64,000 bases of DNA from Symsagittifera roscoffensis. Taxonomy: Eukaryota; Xenacoelomorpha; Acoela; Convolutidae. The notes under the pieces were generated by a model. That model saw nothing but the letters and a program-made list of their open reading frames with translations, made no database searches and was not told where the DNA came from. The DNA is taken from assembly GCF_963678635.1 (NCBI RefSeq), contig NC_087062.1:12382670-12446669 (forward strand). Reading direction: 5' to 3'. Position 1 is the stretch's first letter. Each line of letters begins with the position of its first letter. Made by a program: the position numbers and the translations under genes. Positions 42,868-53,800 of the stretch are shown here, one piece after another.

Positions 42868-42998
42868 TCTGCAAAATTACGTGTGTCCACTTGCCGCAGG
42901 TCTCTCACATCAGCCAGTTCTCCCCTGTATACTGTGCACAGATTGTGCACGCTTCATGTTGCTGTTTTGAAGCCAAACTGGTCCTCGTTTTTGGAGGC
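42868..42998 (-). pseudogene. Second, degenerate copy of the PHD-finger segment
   Basis: ATG at 42,998-42,996 starts MPPKTRTSLASKQQHEACTICAQYTGENWLM, then an in-frame stop (TGA where the other copy has Cys TGT), then ETCGKWTH. The Cys/His spacing and the GENWLM core match 42,489-42,277. The DNA just upstream of both ATGs is also similar (tttaataagtt ... aattagg), so the duplication includes the leader. Confidence 0.6.
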
Positions 42999-42999
42999 A

Positions 43000-44720
43000 T
43001 ATTTTATCTATTTAATAAGTTTTTTTACAACAATTAGGCTATGTGATAAACTTACGTGCCCTGAATTTTCTGACAAAAATAGAATGTGTAACAACAGACT
43101 GACTATCAGAAAATTCAGAATATTACTTTTGATTGGTCGAATTTTTTAAATTGTATCATTTAGACATTTTTGCAATTTTTTCGATCTTGGATCAATTTTG
43201 TATATATCGTGAAAACTTTTATGCTGATGATGCTAGTTATATCAAAATTGTTCGCATTAACCTTTTAAAATTTTTATCATTCAGATTCTTGCACTCAGTC
43301 TTGACTTCATCAATTTCTTTAGTTACCGAGACCACTTCTTTCGATACAGGAAGACACAGTAGTGTTTGGAAACTTTGGTATTACTTGGAACTCTTATCAT
43401 GATGTTGCAGATTAACATTTTGCGTGGTTCCTGTTTTAGCAACGATCGTATTGAATCCAGGCGTCTCCAGAGGGAGAGAAGAGAACCATCCCGCCGGCTC
43501 CCCTGGATTATCATTATCGCGAACTCGTTGTTGTTAGATTTATTATATCAATTAGGAGGCGGTTTATCACAACGTTTGCAAGTTTTTCTTTTTGTTTTCA
43601 TCCACTTGGGGTATTTGAAGCATATTTCAAGTGGTGTGGCGAGACCACACTTCTGAACGAGCTTTTTGATTGAGTTCATCAAAAGCGACTGGGCCATGAT
43701 TCTAATAGAGTACCGAATGATACCGTAGTGGAATCCAAAATAATCCAATATCTACGTTTAGAAGTGCAAGCCTGAGCTGCCCTCCTTTTTCTTAAGTTGC
43801 TTTTGTTTTTTTAATCTGCTATAGCTATCAGCTTAGATATATCAGCATGGATCGACTATCAGATTCGTTAAGAAGTGCAAGCCTGAGCTGCCCTCCTTTT
43901 TCTTAAGTTGCTTTTGTTTTTTTAATCTGCTATAGCTATCAGCTTAGATATATCAGCATGGATCGACTATCAGATTCTTCCGTCCAGAACAGTCTTCGGT
44001 TACTTTTTTTGTCTCGGTTTTGTATCTTTGGTTTGTCAACATTTCAGTTTTTGCAATCGATTAGACAGAGTTTCGCTCAGATTTCGGTCTGTTAGTTATT
44101 TATGCTGACCTGACCCGCCGTTGAAAAGTACAACGTAGAAATTAGTGCTATGCTGATTAAATGAGGGTAACAAAGCATGTTTAGCAAATGCAATTGGAAA
44201 AAAGATTGGGTTCAATCATGACGAATTAGAACATCCGAAGAGTATAATCGCTTAAGTGTACAATAACTATTTTATGAGTAAGTTTAATCTCGAAGACATT
44301 TGTTCATGGAGATTGACATGTCTATGTCAAAACTGCAGAAATCAACAGAAACTCAAATGAACTTTGGAAAAACTGAATTCGGAAACAACAACTCCCTTGG
44401 GTGGTACCCTAAAATCTTTTTTATTTTTAGTATTAGTAGTAGTGGTATGAATTTTAGGATGTTGTTTTCCTGAAATTGTCACGAGTTTGGGACCTCAATA
44501 AAATTAACGCCATTTACTCTGACCGATTGTTGTCTTGACGAGATAAACGATAGGAATAATTCGATTGTTTTTGTTCTTCACATTTGAAGTTTTGAAAACA
44601 CTATCAATAACGCGCTTCTCATCTTTACTGTTGTATGCAATATATAAAAACACCGATTTATCAAATTAAATTGAAATAAAATTTTACGAAAGATTGTTTG
44701 AATGTAGCAAAAGGGAAAAA
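43000..44720. other. Mostly noncoding DNA with short unassigned frames
   Basis: Minus-strand frames 43514-43323 and 43748-43548 are in similar register and could be pieces of one decayed protein. The second has CFKYPKW and CKRCDKPPP near its end, but I cannot assign a family. The tract 43,985-44,720 shows no gene. Confidence 0.4.
43761..43977. repeat. Perfect 106-bp direct repeat
   Basis: 43,761-43,866 is repeated without a mismatch at 43,872-43,977, separated by gttaa. Each copy starts gaagtgcaagcctgagctgc and includes the palindromic tatagctatca/tagatatatc tract. Perfect identity in otherwise decayed DNA implies a very recent duplication. Confidence 0.9.
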
Positions 44721-44870
44721 AGTTGTAACGTGGTGCTACACGCCTACGTAAGGTTTTTATTGTCAGTTACCTTAATGGAATGAATCAGATGTTAAATAGA
44801 TTATACTTCAATGCCAAATTAGATGAATGACAAAGTGTTAAATTATATTTGTTTAATGTAAACAATAGAG

Positions 44871-45450
44871 TTGAGAAAATCAGTTGAACTGAGTGAGACA
44901 TATATTGCTAATGAGGAACATGCCGAAGCTCGGCGGATGAGGAGACCAACATTTAAAGAGCTCATGAAAAATCCACCTGTTGCCCATGTATTAAGATACG
45001 GTATAAAAAATGTTTTGGGACTCCCCCTGCCTGGAGTTCGAAGTTCGAAAATTGTACCACCAAGGTCTTTCATATCACTAATGCGGAACGTGCAGAATCT
45101 CAGCGGAGAAAGAGATCAAAACGTTACGAAATCTCGAAAAATCCACCTGTTCCCCATGTATTAAGATGGGGCATCAAAAAATTTTGGGCTTCCTGCCTGC
45201 ATGAAGGACGTACTACCTAGTAATTTAACATCACTAACGAGGAACGTGCGAAAGCTCGGCGGAGGAGAACAAAACTTTAAAAGATCTCGGAAAATCCACC
45301 TGTTGTCCATGTTTTAAGAGTGGGTATAAAAAAGTTTTGTGCCTTCCGCCTGCATGAAGGTTGAAACTCAATTTTTTATCACCAATCAATTCCATGTCAG
45401 TAGGAACGTGCAGAAGCCCGGCGAAGGGGACACCAGCACCGGGTGAGATT
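44871..45450 (+). pseudogene. Decayed coding tandem repeats, about 170-180 bp unit, 3-4 copies
   Basis: Three units encode similar peptides in shifting frames: NEEHAEARRMRR ... KNPPVAHVLRYGIKNVLG; NAERAESQRRKR-type with KNPPVPHVLRWGIKKFW; NEERAKARRRR-type with ENPPVVHVLRVGIKKFC. A fourth is fragmentary. The peptide pattern (EARRRR ... NPPVxHVLRxGIKK) is kept better than the DNA frame, so this was a protein with internal repeats. I do not recognise the family. Confidence 0.5.
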
Positions 45451-45536
45451 TCACCTATCGTCATATAGACAGTCGAAAAACAAACAAGGGGAATACTTCT
45501 AAGCGACATCCACTCCACTCATATTATGATGCGAAT

Positions 45537-45851
45537 TTGCTTCACGTCGTCACTACAACCGAGGAAGGATTGTTGCTGAATATGGCAATACCTTACGCAT
45601 GGAGTCACATGGCCTTCGGAATCTACCGGGCACAGGTTATTCCTATGCTGCAACATGGTTCAATCGAAGCTATAAGATGGGTCACTGATGGACCCTATTT
45701 AGCCATTTCGGAGGTCTCAATGGAAACATCAGTCCTAAGTGAAGACCAGTATGCCCACTGCCTAGGAACATTGAAGTATCAGATATGTCATCATACAATG
45801 AAAACCACCCTTGCTACTCTTTATTTCCATTCGTCAATGACTGTATGCTAA
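45537..45851 (+). pseudogene. Envelope-like glycoprotein fragment of a retroelement (tentative)
   Basis: 104-codon frame with IPYAWSHMAFGIYR, PYLAISEV, LSEDQYAHCLGT and ICHHTM ... LYFHSS. The order of a IP...F.IYR strand, YLAIS, LS..QY..C.G and a second Cys followed by SLYF-like sequence resembles env-like ectodomains of invertebrate LTR elements. No signal peptide, furin site or transmembrane segment is present here and stops follow, so only a fragment remains. The assignment rests on pattern memory and needs a profile search. Confidence 0.35.
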
Positions 45852-46374
45852 ACCGAGAAGATGCTCCTTCAGATGCCGTAGAAAGCGACCAAGAAGCTTG
45901 GTAATGACCTTAGTGCTGCTTTCGCTACGGGAGTACAGTCGCGAAGAACTGAACACCCGTAAACGAGAAGACCACGCTGGTTGTAATATTTGCTTGATTA
46001 CATCAGACTGTGGGACACAGTTAATAAGCAAATATATAAAACGATGTATATAAGTTATTTAATTGAATGTACTTTGAATTGGATAGTATGGGTGATCTCA
46101 CCAAAAAAGCTGTTTAAAATTTTTAGTCTAACAATGCAGTGAATTATTTAAGAGCGTATTTAAATTTTGATTTTTTTCTTATAATTAGCCACCAGGAAAG
46201 ATTCGACAAGCGTGTTCGTGTAACGTAGTGCTTTACACTTTCGTTAGGTTCTCATTGTCAGTTACCTTAATGGGAATGAATTAGATGTCAAATAGATTAT
46301 ACTTCAATGCCAAATTAGATGAATGACAAAGTGTTAAATTATATTTGTTTAATGTAAACAATAGAGCTGAGAAA

Positions 46375-47745
46375 GAAGGCAACATCTCAAAGCGCATCCC
46401 TGAGTTGAAGATTGAAGCCTAGACCGCACATCCACAGTACATAACTCCACTCATATTCCTGAAATTCAGTATTTTCTAATACCCATTTCTAATACCCATT
46501 AATAACCATTAATCGATAATAGCCAGTAATGGTATATTACAAAAGTAAAGCTATTCTTTTTATCCGTGTGTCCGTAGTAGAATGTACGTATTAAAAAGTA
46601 CTAGTGTCAAGGCTGAGCGGAAGTGCATTTGCAAGCATGTTTTTGAGGAAGGTTTTTGAGTGTCTGGTAGAAATTTGGTGGCTGCTCTAAAATAAGACCT
46701 GTCAAAAAGCAGACCCTACAAATCTGAAGGTTTTATTACGAAGTCAAAATATAAACTATGTAACTAAATTTAAATCTCGAAGGGGCACAAAGCTGTACTT
46801 TAACTTGAGTTGCGATCAGTGGGTTCTTTTTGTTTAGTTTTTGCTGGCAGTTTTGTTAGACGTACCTTCACTTAATATGCAGACATAGCGCTGTCCTCGA
46901 TACGAACTCCATAAATACTCGTTAAGTAACCTCCTTAAATTCAATTAATCACTCAAGATTTTTTGTCTCCACCCAACGCTTGTTTTTACTGTACAAAAGG
47001 CGTCTTGAGGTTTCGAGTGGTGCCAATTTCTGCTGTTTTAGCTTTGAACTTTTTTGTTTTAAATTGGAGTTTTGTCATTTCATTGATCAGCACATTTTTC
47101 TCAGATTAATTGGACAACTTTTCCATGTGCCGGATAGAATATTTGCATAATTGAGGGAAGTGGAATTCAGAATTAAGCTAAATTTTTCTGGCTACTGAAG
47201 ACGGTCGCCGTACAGTAATAGACGATTTTCCTTTTTCTCTTTTCATTTCTTCCCGCGATTTAATTTAAAATTTGTACCAATAGAAAACGAGCATAGCCGC
47301 CTTTCCAACCTTTGTTGATCATTTTGTAGTATTTATTCCTATCCAGAAATTTTCATTCCGATGGTATCCCCTTCCCTCTTATAAAATTAAGCCCTGAATA
47401 AAACTCAGCTCGGACGGTCGAGCCTTACTTGTTCATTGGTTTTAATTAGTGTGATTTTGCAATTAGAGAGTGCGCGTCATCATTAAATTAACTGTTGACT
47501 GCAATTTGGGTAAATCGTAGTTAGTGACAGCTAATTAGATGTTCACGTTAAAAGACTTGGGTAGAAGTTGTCAGTTAATTTTCTATACGTTATCTCGGTT
47601 AAAATTTTACTTTTTTTCTCCGATTTCCTGCTTTCTGCTTTTTTGATGAAGTAAACTGCTATTGTCATAATTTTAGTTTGTTCCACAAGAGAAACTAGTT
47701 ATTTTTTATAAATTACTCAATTTGATTTTTCCTTATTGATTTACA
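46375..47745. other. AT-rich noncoding DNA upstream of the GPCR
   Basis: No open frame of interest. As the region before the GPCR start codon, it should include that gene's promoter and 5' UTR. TATA-like runs exist but none stands out, so no promoter is called. Confidence 0.45.
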
Positions 47746-47873
47746 ATGAGTCAATATAACACCTCTAACATCTCTGTAAATTCGAACAATTCAGAATTCG
47801 AATACGAGAATGAACGTTCAGATGACGAGTTCGTGTTCTTGTACATCATCTTCTGGACAAGATTGTTTCTCAG
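47746..47873 (+). CDS. GPCR exon 1 (N-terminus and start of TM1)
   Basis: 43 codons begun at ATG, too short to stand out alone. The donor CTCAG|GTACTG leaves phase 2; exon 2 begins with T after a ttctttttcag acceptor and restores Ser. The AT-rich context ttacaATG fits an animal start. The exon carries several Asn-x-Ser/Thr sites and an acidic stretch before hydrophobic TM1, as expected for a GPCR N-terminus without signal peptide. Confidence 0.75.
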
Positions 47874-50800
47874 GTACTGATATTGGAAATTGGCTAACCA
47901 GCTGAATATATGATTTTATATTTCTGTTATACGACTCTTATAACAGACATTTAAAATCATATATTCAAATTTTGGACCCTTCTCTAACATTTCGCTTTAT
48001 GATATATAAGGAACGGAACTAGGATATCGTGAGGGAGAGCAGAAACTTTCGAGGGAGGAAAAAAACGTTTAGGTCCTTTTTAGAAGACTTGGACCGAAAA
48101 ACAGGATGTTTAGGTCGCGCTATCCTTAAATTTAGAGTTTATAAGGGTTAAGAATTTGCGTTCAGAATAGGGTTTTATTATGATTTTTATTGCCCTTGCG
48201 ATAAGCAAGGGTGTTCAAAACGGGTAGTAGACTTTTTCCCGTAAACAACTTTCCTGCGTCAAAATGTTACACGTGGTTCAACTTGCTTAATAATAATTTC
48301 AAATTTGCTATATGGCGCATCTGGCATAGAGCTAACACATATGTATTTAAGACGACAAAGACTGCCGTCTTAAGACGACAAATCCTCCCGGTACCTGTTG
48401 TTTGTAAATCAGAAAATTTCTGCCTTTTTGGGCTGTTTTTTTTTTCGGCTCAGTTCCCGTTGCTCTGACTCTTTTTGAAGATTCAGCTTTTCCTCAATTT
48501 CGTGAATGCCACTTGTAGAAGTAGCTGCGTAAAAATTTGTTGCAGAAATTTGTTTTTTGCTTTTCAAGTTTGTTGCGCTGTCGATTAATGAGTACGGATT
48601 TATTACGCATGCGATTATTAAGCTCTCAATTGGCATTGTAGACTTGTTACCGCTTCGTCAGTTTTTTTCGATTCAGTTGTCTTATTTGGCATGTTGTTTC
48701 ATAAAATAGTTTTCATTCCAGGCCATTTGATAAAATATGAAAATTTTGGTACATCTAGCTTTTCTCGACCTTATGGAATTTTCACAATTTTTTTTTTGAC
48801 AGCGGCTCAATTTCTGTCTGCTAATTTGTTGTGCAATGTTTGCCTTGTATCGCTAGTGTTCTGCTTTTTGATTGTTGGTTTATTGTCCGATTTGAGTGTA
48901 CAACTTTGAATTCACTACATTTGAAGCACTCGTGGACACTATGAGGACAGTACGTTTTGGTTGAATTTCTGCTTTTTGACTGTCGGCTTTAATTGAGTCC
49001 GCTTTTCTACCTAATATTTTGTTTCCTACAAAGTTCCATTGTAGGCTTGTTACCGGTCCATTAGTTTTGTTTGATGCATAATTAACGTTCAGTTGTCTAA
49101 TTTTGTATGTGATTTCGAAAAATATTTTTCATTCCAGGCAATTTGATAAGATATGAAAATATCTCAGATGATCAATTTTTTAGTTTTCTCTTTTTTCCCT
49201 TCGTGCGGCTTAAAAGCTTTCGACTTGCCATGTTTTGGCAAAGCGTCTTGATTTAGAGTCGTTTTTTGAGACGAAACAATTTTTTTTTGAATTTTTTGAG
49301 GCGGGACTTAAAACTATTTCGAGTTAGTTTTTTTTTGGCTCACGTGCGTCTGTTCAAGAATTGTCTGCCTTGTAACCGTCTCTTAAGTTTCGGCTCGAAA
49401 GCAAATTAATATTCAATTGTCTTACTTATTAAACTGAAAGGAAACTAATTCAGGACACAGTTCTGACAAATACGTTAAAATTGTTGGTAGATCAATTTTT
49501 CTACATCTTAAAAATTTTTGTTTTCAAATTTTCTGCGGTTTTCGTCTCTTATCTGTCGATTGATTTTTCATGCTGTATTTGTTTTTTTTTATCGCAAGTA
49601 TTGCTCTTTAAAATTGCAAGGTCGCTGAAGCAAGGGTTTTGTAATCGGTACTATACTTTTCTTTGTCTGAGAACTTGATCACAAGACCCATCTCCTATGA
49701 AAAATTGACTCTTAACAGACCTGTTCACGTCAAATGAAGTATTTTCACAAACTGAGCTTTTTAAATACCAGTTTTACTCGAAGTTTGCTTTTATCTTGGT
49801 TGCCAATTAACCAACTCAGATTTTGTATAATTTTATTGGTTCTTTTTACACTTGAAACGCTTTTTCTGCGTAGAAAGTTCGGCACATTTTATATTGCCTT
49901 AGTCGCCTCATATTACATTTGAAAAGCAAAAATTTTTTATCAGGCTTGTCGGTGGGTGACTGAAAAAATTTTTTATTGCTCAATTTTTTATGGCTTCATT
50001 TTTGCTGGCTCAACGACCGTCTTTCCACCATATATTGTTGGATTAGCTGCCACTTCGCATATTTTGTTTCAATGCTTATTTGACGCCAGCAATAGTCATT
50101 CTCGACTTTTTTTCCCTCAAAAGGATATGAACATTTCATTAGTTCTAATTTTTTTCCAACGAAATGTTCATGATTTTTGTCAAATTTTTTTGTCGACTAG
50201 TTTGCGATGTTGTGTTTGTGATGACTCGCAAATGTAACTACATAAAATGTAAAATGTCTTAAATAGTAACAAATGAAGGGGGCTTTGGGTGGTCAGGGGT
50301 CGAATACTTGGGGAGGGGAATACTTACATCTGTGATATATTGTTTTTCTTTTTCAGTTCGACTGGTGTGCTTTTAAACCTGCAGGTAGTTATAATCTACC
50401 ACTCGAAGTCGCAGAAATCTCCGAGCGAGTACATAATTCTGAACTTGGGCTGTGCTGATCTTCTCTGTACCATCGGATCAACTATCTCGGCCATCTATCA
50501 GTTTATACAGAGCAAACACGAGTTCAGTGAACCAGTCGGGAATTTCGCCGACAGCTGTCAACGCTTCTCGTTTGTAGCCATCACAATTTATTCGTTCATT
50601 TGCGTGTTGGTTATCACTCTGAATAGATTCCTGGCTGTCTGCAGACCCCATGTGTTCAGAGATGTGTTCACACTTCCAAGGACATACACCATACTGGTGT
50701 TTTCCGCACTCTTTGCAGTTGTGTTGGGTAAGTTTCGATTACTTCAAAAATGGGTTGAAAATTGCCCACCACTTTTAATTTCATTCCTCTTCCATTTAAT

Positions 50801-53800
50801 TAGAAATTGAAAATTTATTTTTTTCTTTAGATCAAAGCAGAGATAAATCAAATTTTTTTCTATCCGCAGAAGAAAATATTATGGCCTGACTTTTATAAAA
50901 TTTCAATTTTCTTTCAGAATAGTTGAGTGAAAAAAACTGATATGAGTTTGCACTTAATTTGAGTTAACTTGCCCTCTAAACGTGCTTTTACCTCTATTTT
51001 AGGTCTTGAATTCAACTAATAAATCTATTCCACCTGGCTTAATCGGAAATAGCAAGTTTTCATTAACAGTCTAGTGGCTCCCTTAGGCAAAATTGCTGTA
51101 GATATTAGTTTAAAATGAATAGAGTTGTTTTAAATTAATTTTAGGATTAGCGTTAGAATGGTATCCAAAGCTGGCAGAGTCTCCATGTTTCCATGACAGG
51201 ATGTAGTCATGTTTAGTAAGCGTAATCAGCAATGTGTGTCGGTGCTTTCAATTTCAAGGAAAAGCAGCGAGGTCTTCCTAAGTGGTTTTTAAAGCTAATT
51301 TGAAGCTTATGCTAGGGTTGCTTTTAAGTTATCAATTTTTTATCCCTCTTTGCCATAAAAGTGCCTTTTATAAAGTTCTTTTCTGTTATGCTAGCTGATC
51401 TCAATGTTTTTGAAGATTTCCTGGCTTGTTGCTGATCTGCAGTCTAAGTTGTATAAAGTATTCAATTGTAGTTCGGCTGCTGCAGCAATTTTGAATATTT
51501 TTTATTTTTATTGTTTTATGTCTTAGGAGCCATGCAGTTTTCGGTCACGTTCTTTGCCCGACTGAATGGCTACAAGCGGGGAGTGTTCACACTCAATGGC
51601 TACATTGGATTCCTGTTCACAGTATTGGACATAGCTGTGATGCTGGTGGTCTATGTGTGCATATTAGTGAAGAGTCACCAGTTCAATATCAGGACGGAAA
51701 TCAGACGACGCGGTTCCTCCATGCTCACTGAAATGCAGCTAGGTGAGAACGTCATCTTACACCTTCATGCTGAAAATTCTGCCTCTTGTTTTTAGAATTG
51801 CGTTTTAGACTTCAGTCTCAACTTGCTTCGGAAATAACTTATATTTGGAGGTTTTCAAAACTAAATTCTTAAAACCCAGCAATTAACAGACGTTTACCGG
51901 TTGTGGCATACCGAAGCCCTGTTGTTTTAATTCAGATTATACGAAACTTGGAATTTTTCTGTGGAGAACTAGAAAGTTCCTGTTTGATAAAAACAGGTTG
52001 TGAAAAAATTATTAGGTTCTGGTTTTTTAGTTAATTTTTGTTGAGAGGCTTTTTAAATTTTTTTCACTTTTCTCAAAAAATTTAGTTTTCTCAAAAACTA
52101 CTCAACCGATTTTCAAAAAAGTAATACCAATGAAAATTCCGGCCACATTCCAGGAGATTTTGAAATCAATGGTTAAACCAGCTTGTCGTATGCTCCCCTG
52201 CCTAAACGACTACTCCTAATTTTTTTTACACAATTTTTTTTTTACATGGATCTCGGAAATTTTTTGACCGTGTTTTGATACCTTTTGACTTTTCTCAAAA
52301 ACTAACCTAACAAATCTGAAATTTTGAATTCAATCAATAGGACAGGCTCGGGGAAGGTCGCTTGTATATGCCGCTACGCCCAAAATTTTTATGCGAAAAT
52401 TTTTGACCCTCGGAAACATCAAAATTTCGATTTTTTGACCGTTTTTTCAAAATTTTTGACGCTTCTCGAAAATCTCCTCTCAAAGCTGAGATTTTGATTT
52501 CATTGGAAAGGGAGGTTTGTGGGACGCTACTCGGCCTAAGTTAATGAGCCCAAATTTTTTTACACGAAAATAATGGCTCTCGGAAGAGTCACATTTTCGT
52601 TTTCGTTTTTGACAGTTTTTTGAAGCTTTTTGATTTGTTTTTTGATAAGTAACCCCCCAAATCTGAGATTTTGATTTTAATCAACAGGACCTGCGGTGGG
52701 AAGATCCCTTGCATAAGCCGAGACGCTCAAAATTGTGATTGTTTGACAGTTTTTAAACTTGGACTTTTCTCGCAAACTACCCTTCCAAATCCGATAATTT
52801 GGTTTCATCGGGTAGAACAGGTTGTGGGAAGCTTCTCTGCATGAGCGGCTACACCAATTATTGTTTTTCAAAAAAGTTATGGCCATCAAAAAGGTTAAAT
52901 TTTTTGATTTTTTGAAACTTTTTGGCTTTTCTCGAAAATTAACCTCCCAAATCTTAGTGTTTGGTTTCATTCGTAAAGGCAAATTGTGACAAGCTCCATT
53001 GTTGTAGCAAATCGATCCAAAAAATGTACTCGTAAACTTATGATCTTAGAAAAAGTCATATTTAAGATTTTTTATCGTTTTTTCTCCCAAAAATTTTTAC
53101 CGAAATTTTCGGCTTTTCTCGAAAACTGTCTTCCAAAATCTGAGATTTTTGGTTGAATCGAAAGAAAGGGTTGTCGGAAGCTCCTCTGCTTTAGCGGCTT
53201 CGCCAAAATTTTTTTTTGCCAAATCGCTGCGCTCCCGTAAAAGTTAAATAATGATATTTTGACCGCTTTTTGCAATGTTTTGACTTGCCTCGAAAATTGA
53301 ATGGGATTTTGTTATACTGAGATGCAGTTCCCATTTCTGGCATCTCGCTTTCTGGAACTTCGCTAAGCTATCAGTAATAGCGGTATAAATTATAACTCAA
53401 TTTTAGAACAACGACTCGAGGGATTAAGTGAATGGCTGAATAGGCGAATTGTGTAATTTAGTCAGTCAAAGAAGCGGAGTTTACGTAGAGTTTTTCTGCG
53501 TTTGGAGAAGTAATATAATACAACGGTATATTGACGCCTGGAGTATTAAGAAATTAAACAGACAGCTAAAAATCAGGTGATCTAATGTAGCTGCGGTGCT
53601 ATAAACTAAATAGGTGTTTTTTAGTCTGGTGAAAATAAATAGTTAACTGGATTTACCAAACAGTCGAGAAATTCACCATAACATTTCCAGTCCAACTATT
53701 TTTATTAAATTTTTTTAAATAGTATGTCATTTTCATTAAATATATTTTTGGGTCTTTAAAACTCAAGGGACCCACTGTCACTGCTCGGGTAAAATTAGAC

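Larger units (their letters stand above)
44724..46374 (+). mobile_element. Small decayed element with 155-bp direct repeats (LTR-like)
   Basis: Direct repeats 44,725-44,879 and 46,220-46,374 (about 90 percent identical) both begin TGTAACG, a frequent start of gypsy-type LTRs, and end at gagaaa. The 1.34 kb between them holds coding tandem repeats and an envelope-like fragment. The envelope-like part lies toward the 3' repeat, as env would. No gag or pol remains. It could equally be a chance duplication flanking a gene relic, since terminal CA and a target duplication were not confirmed. Confidence 0.45.
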
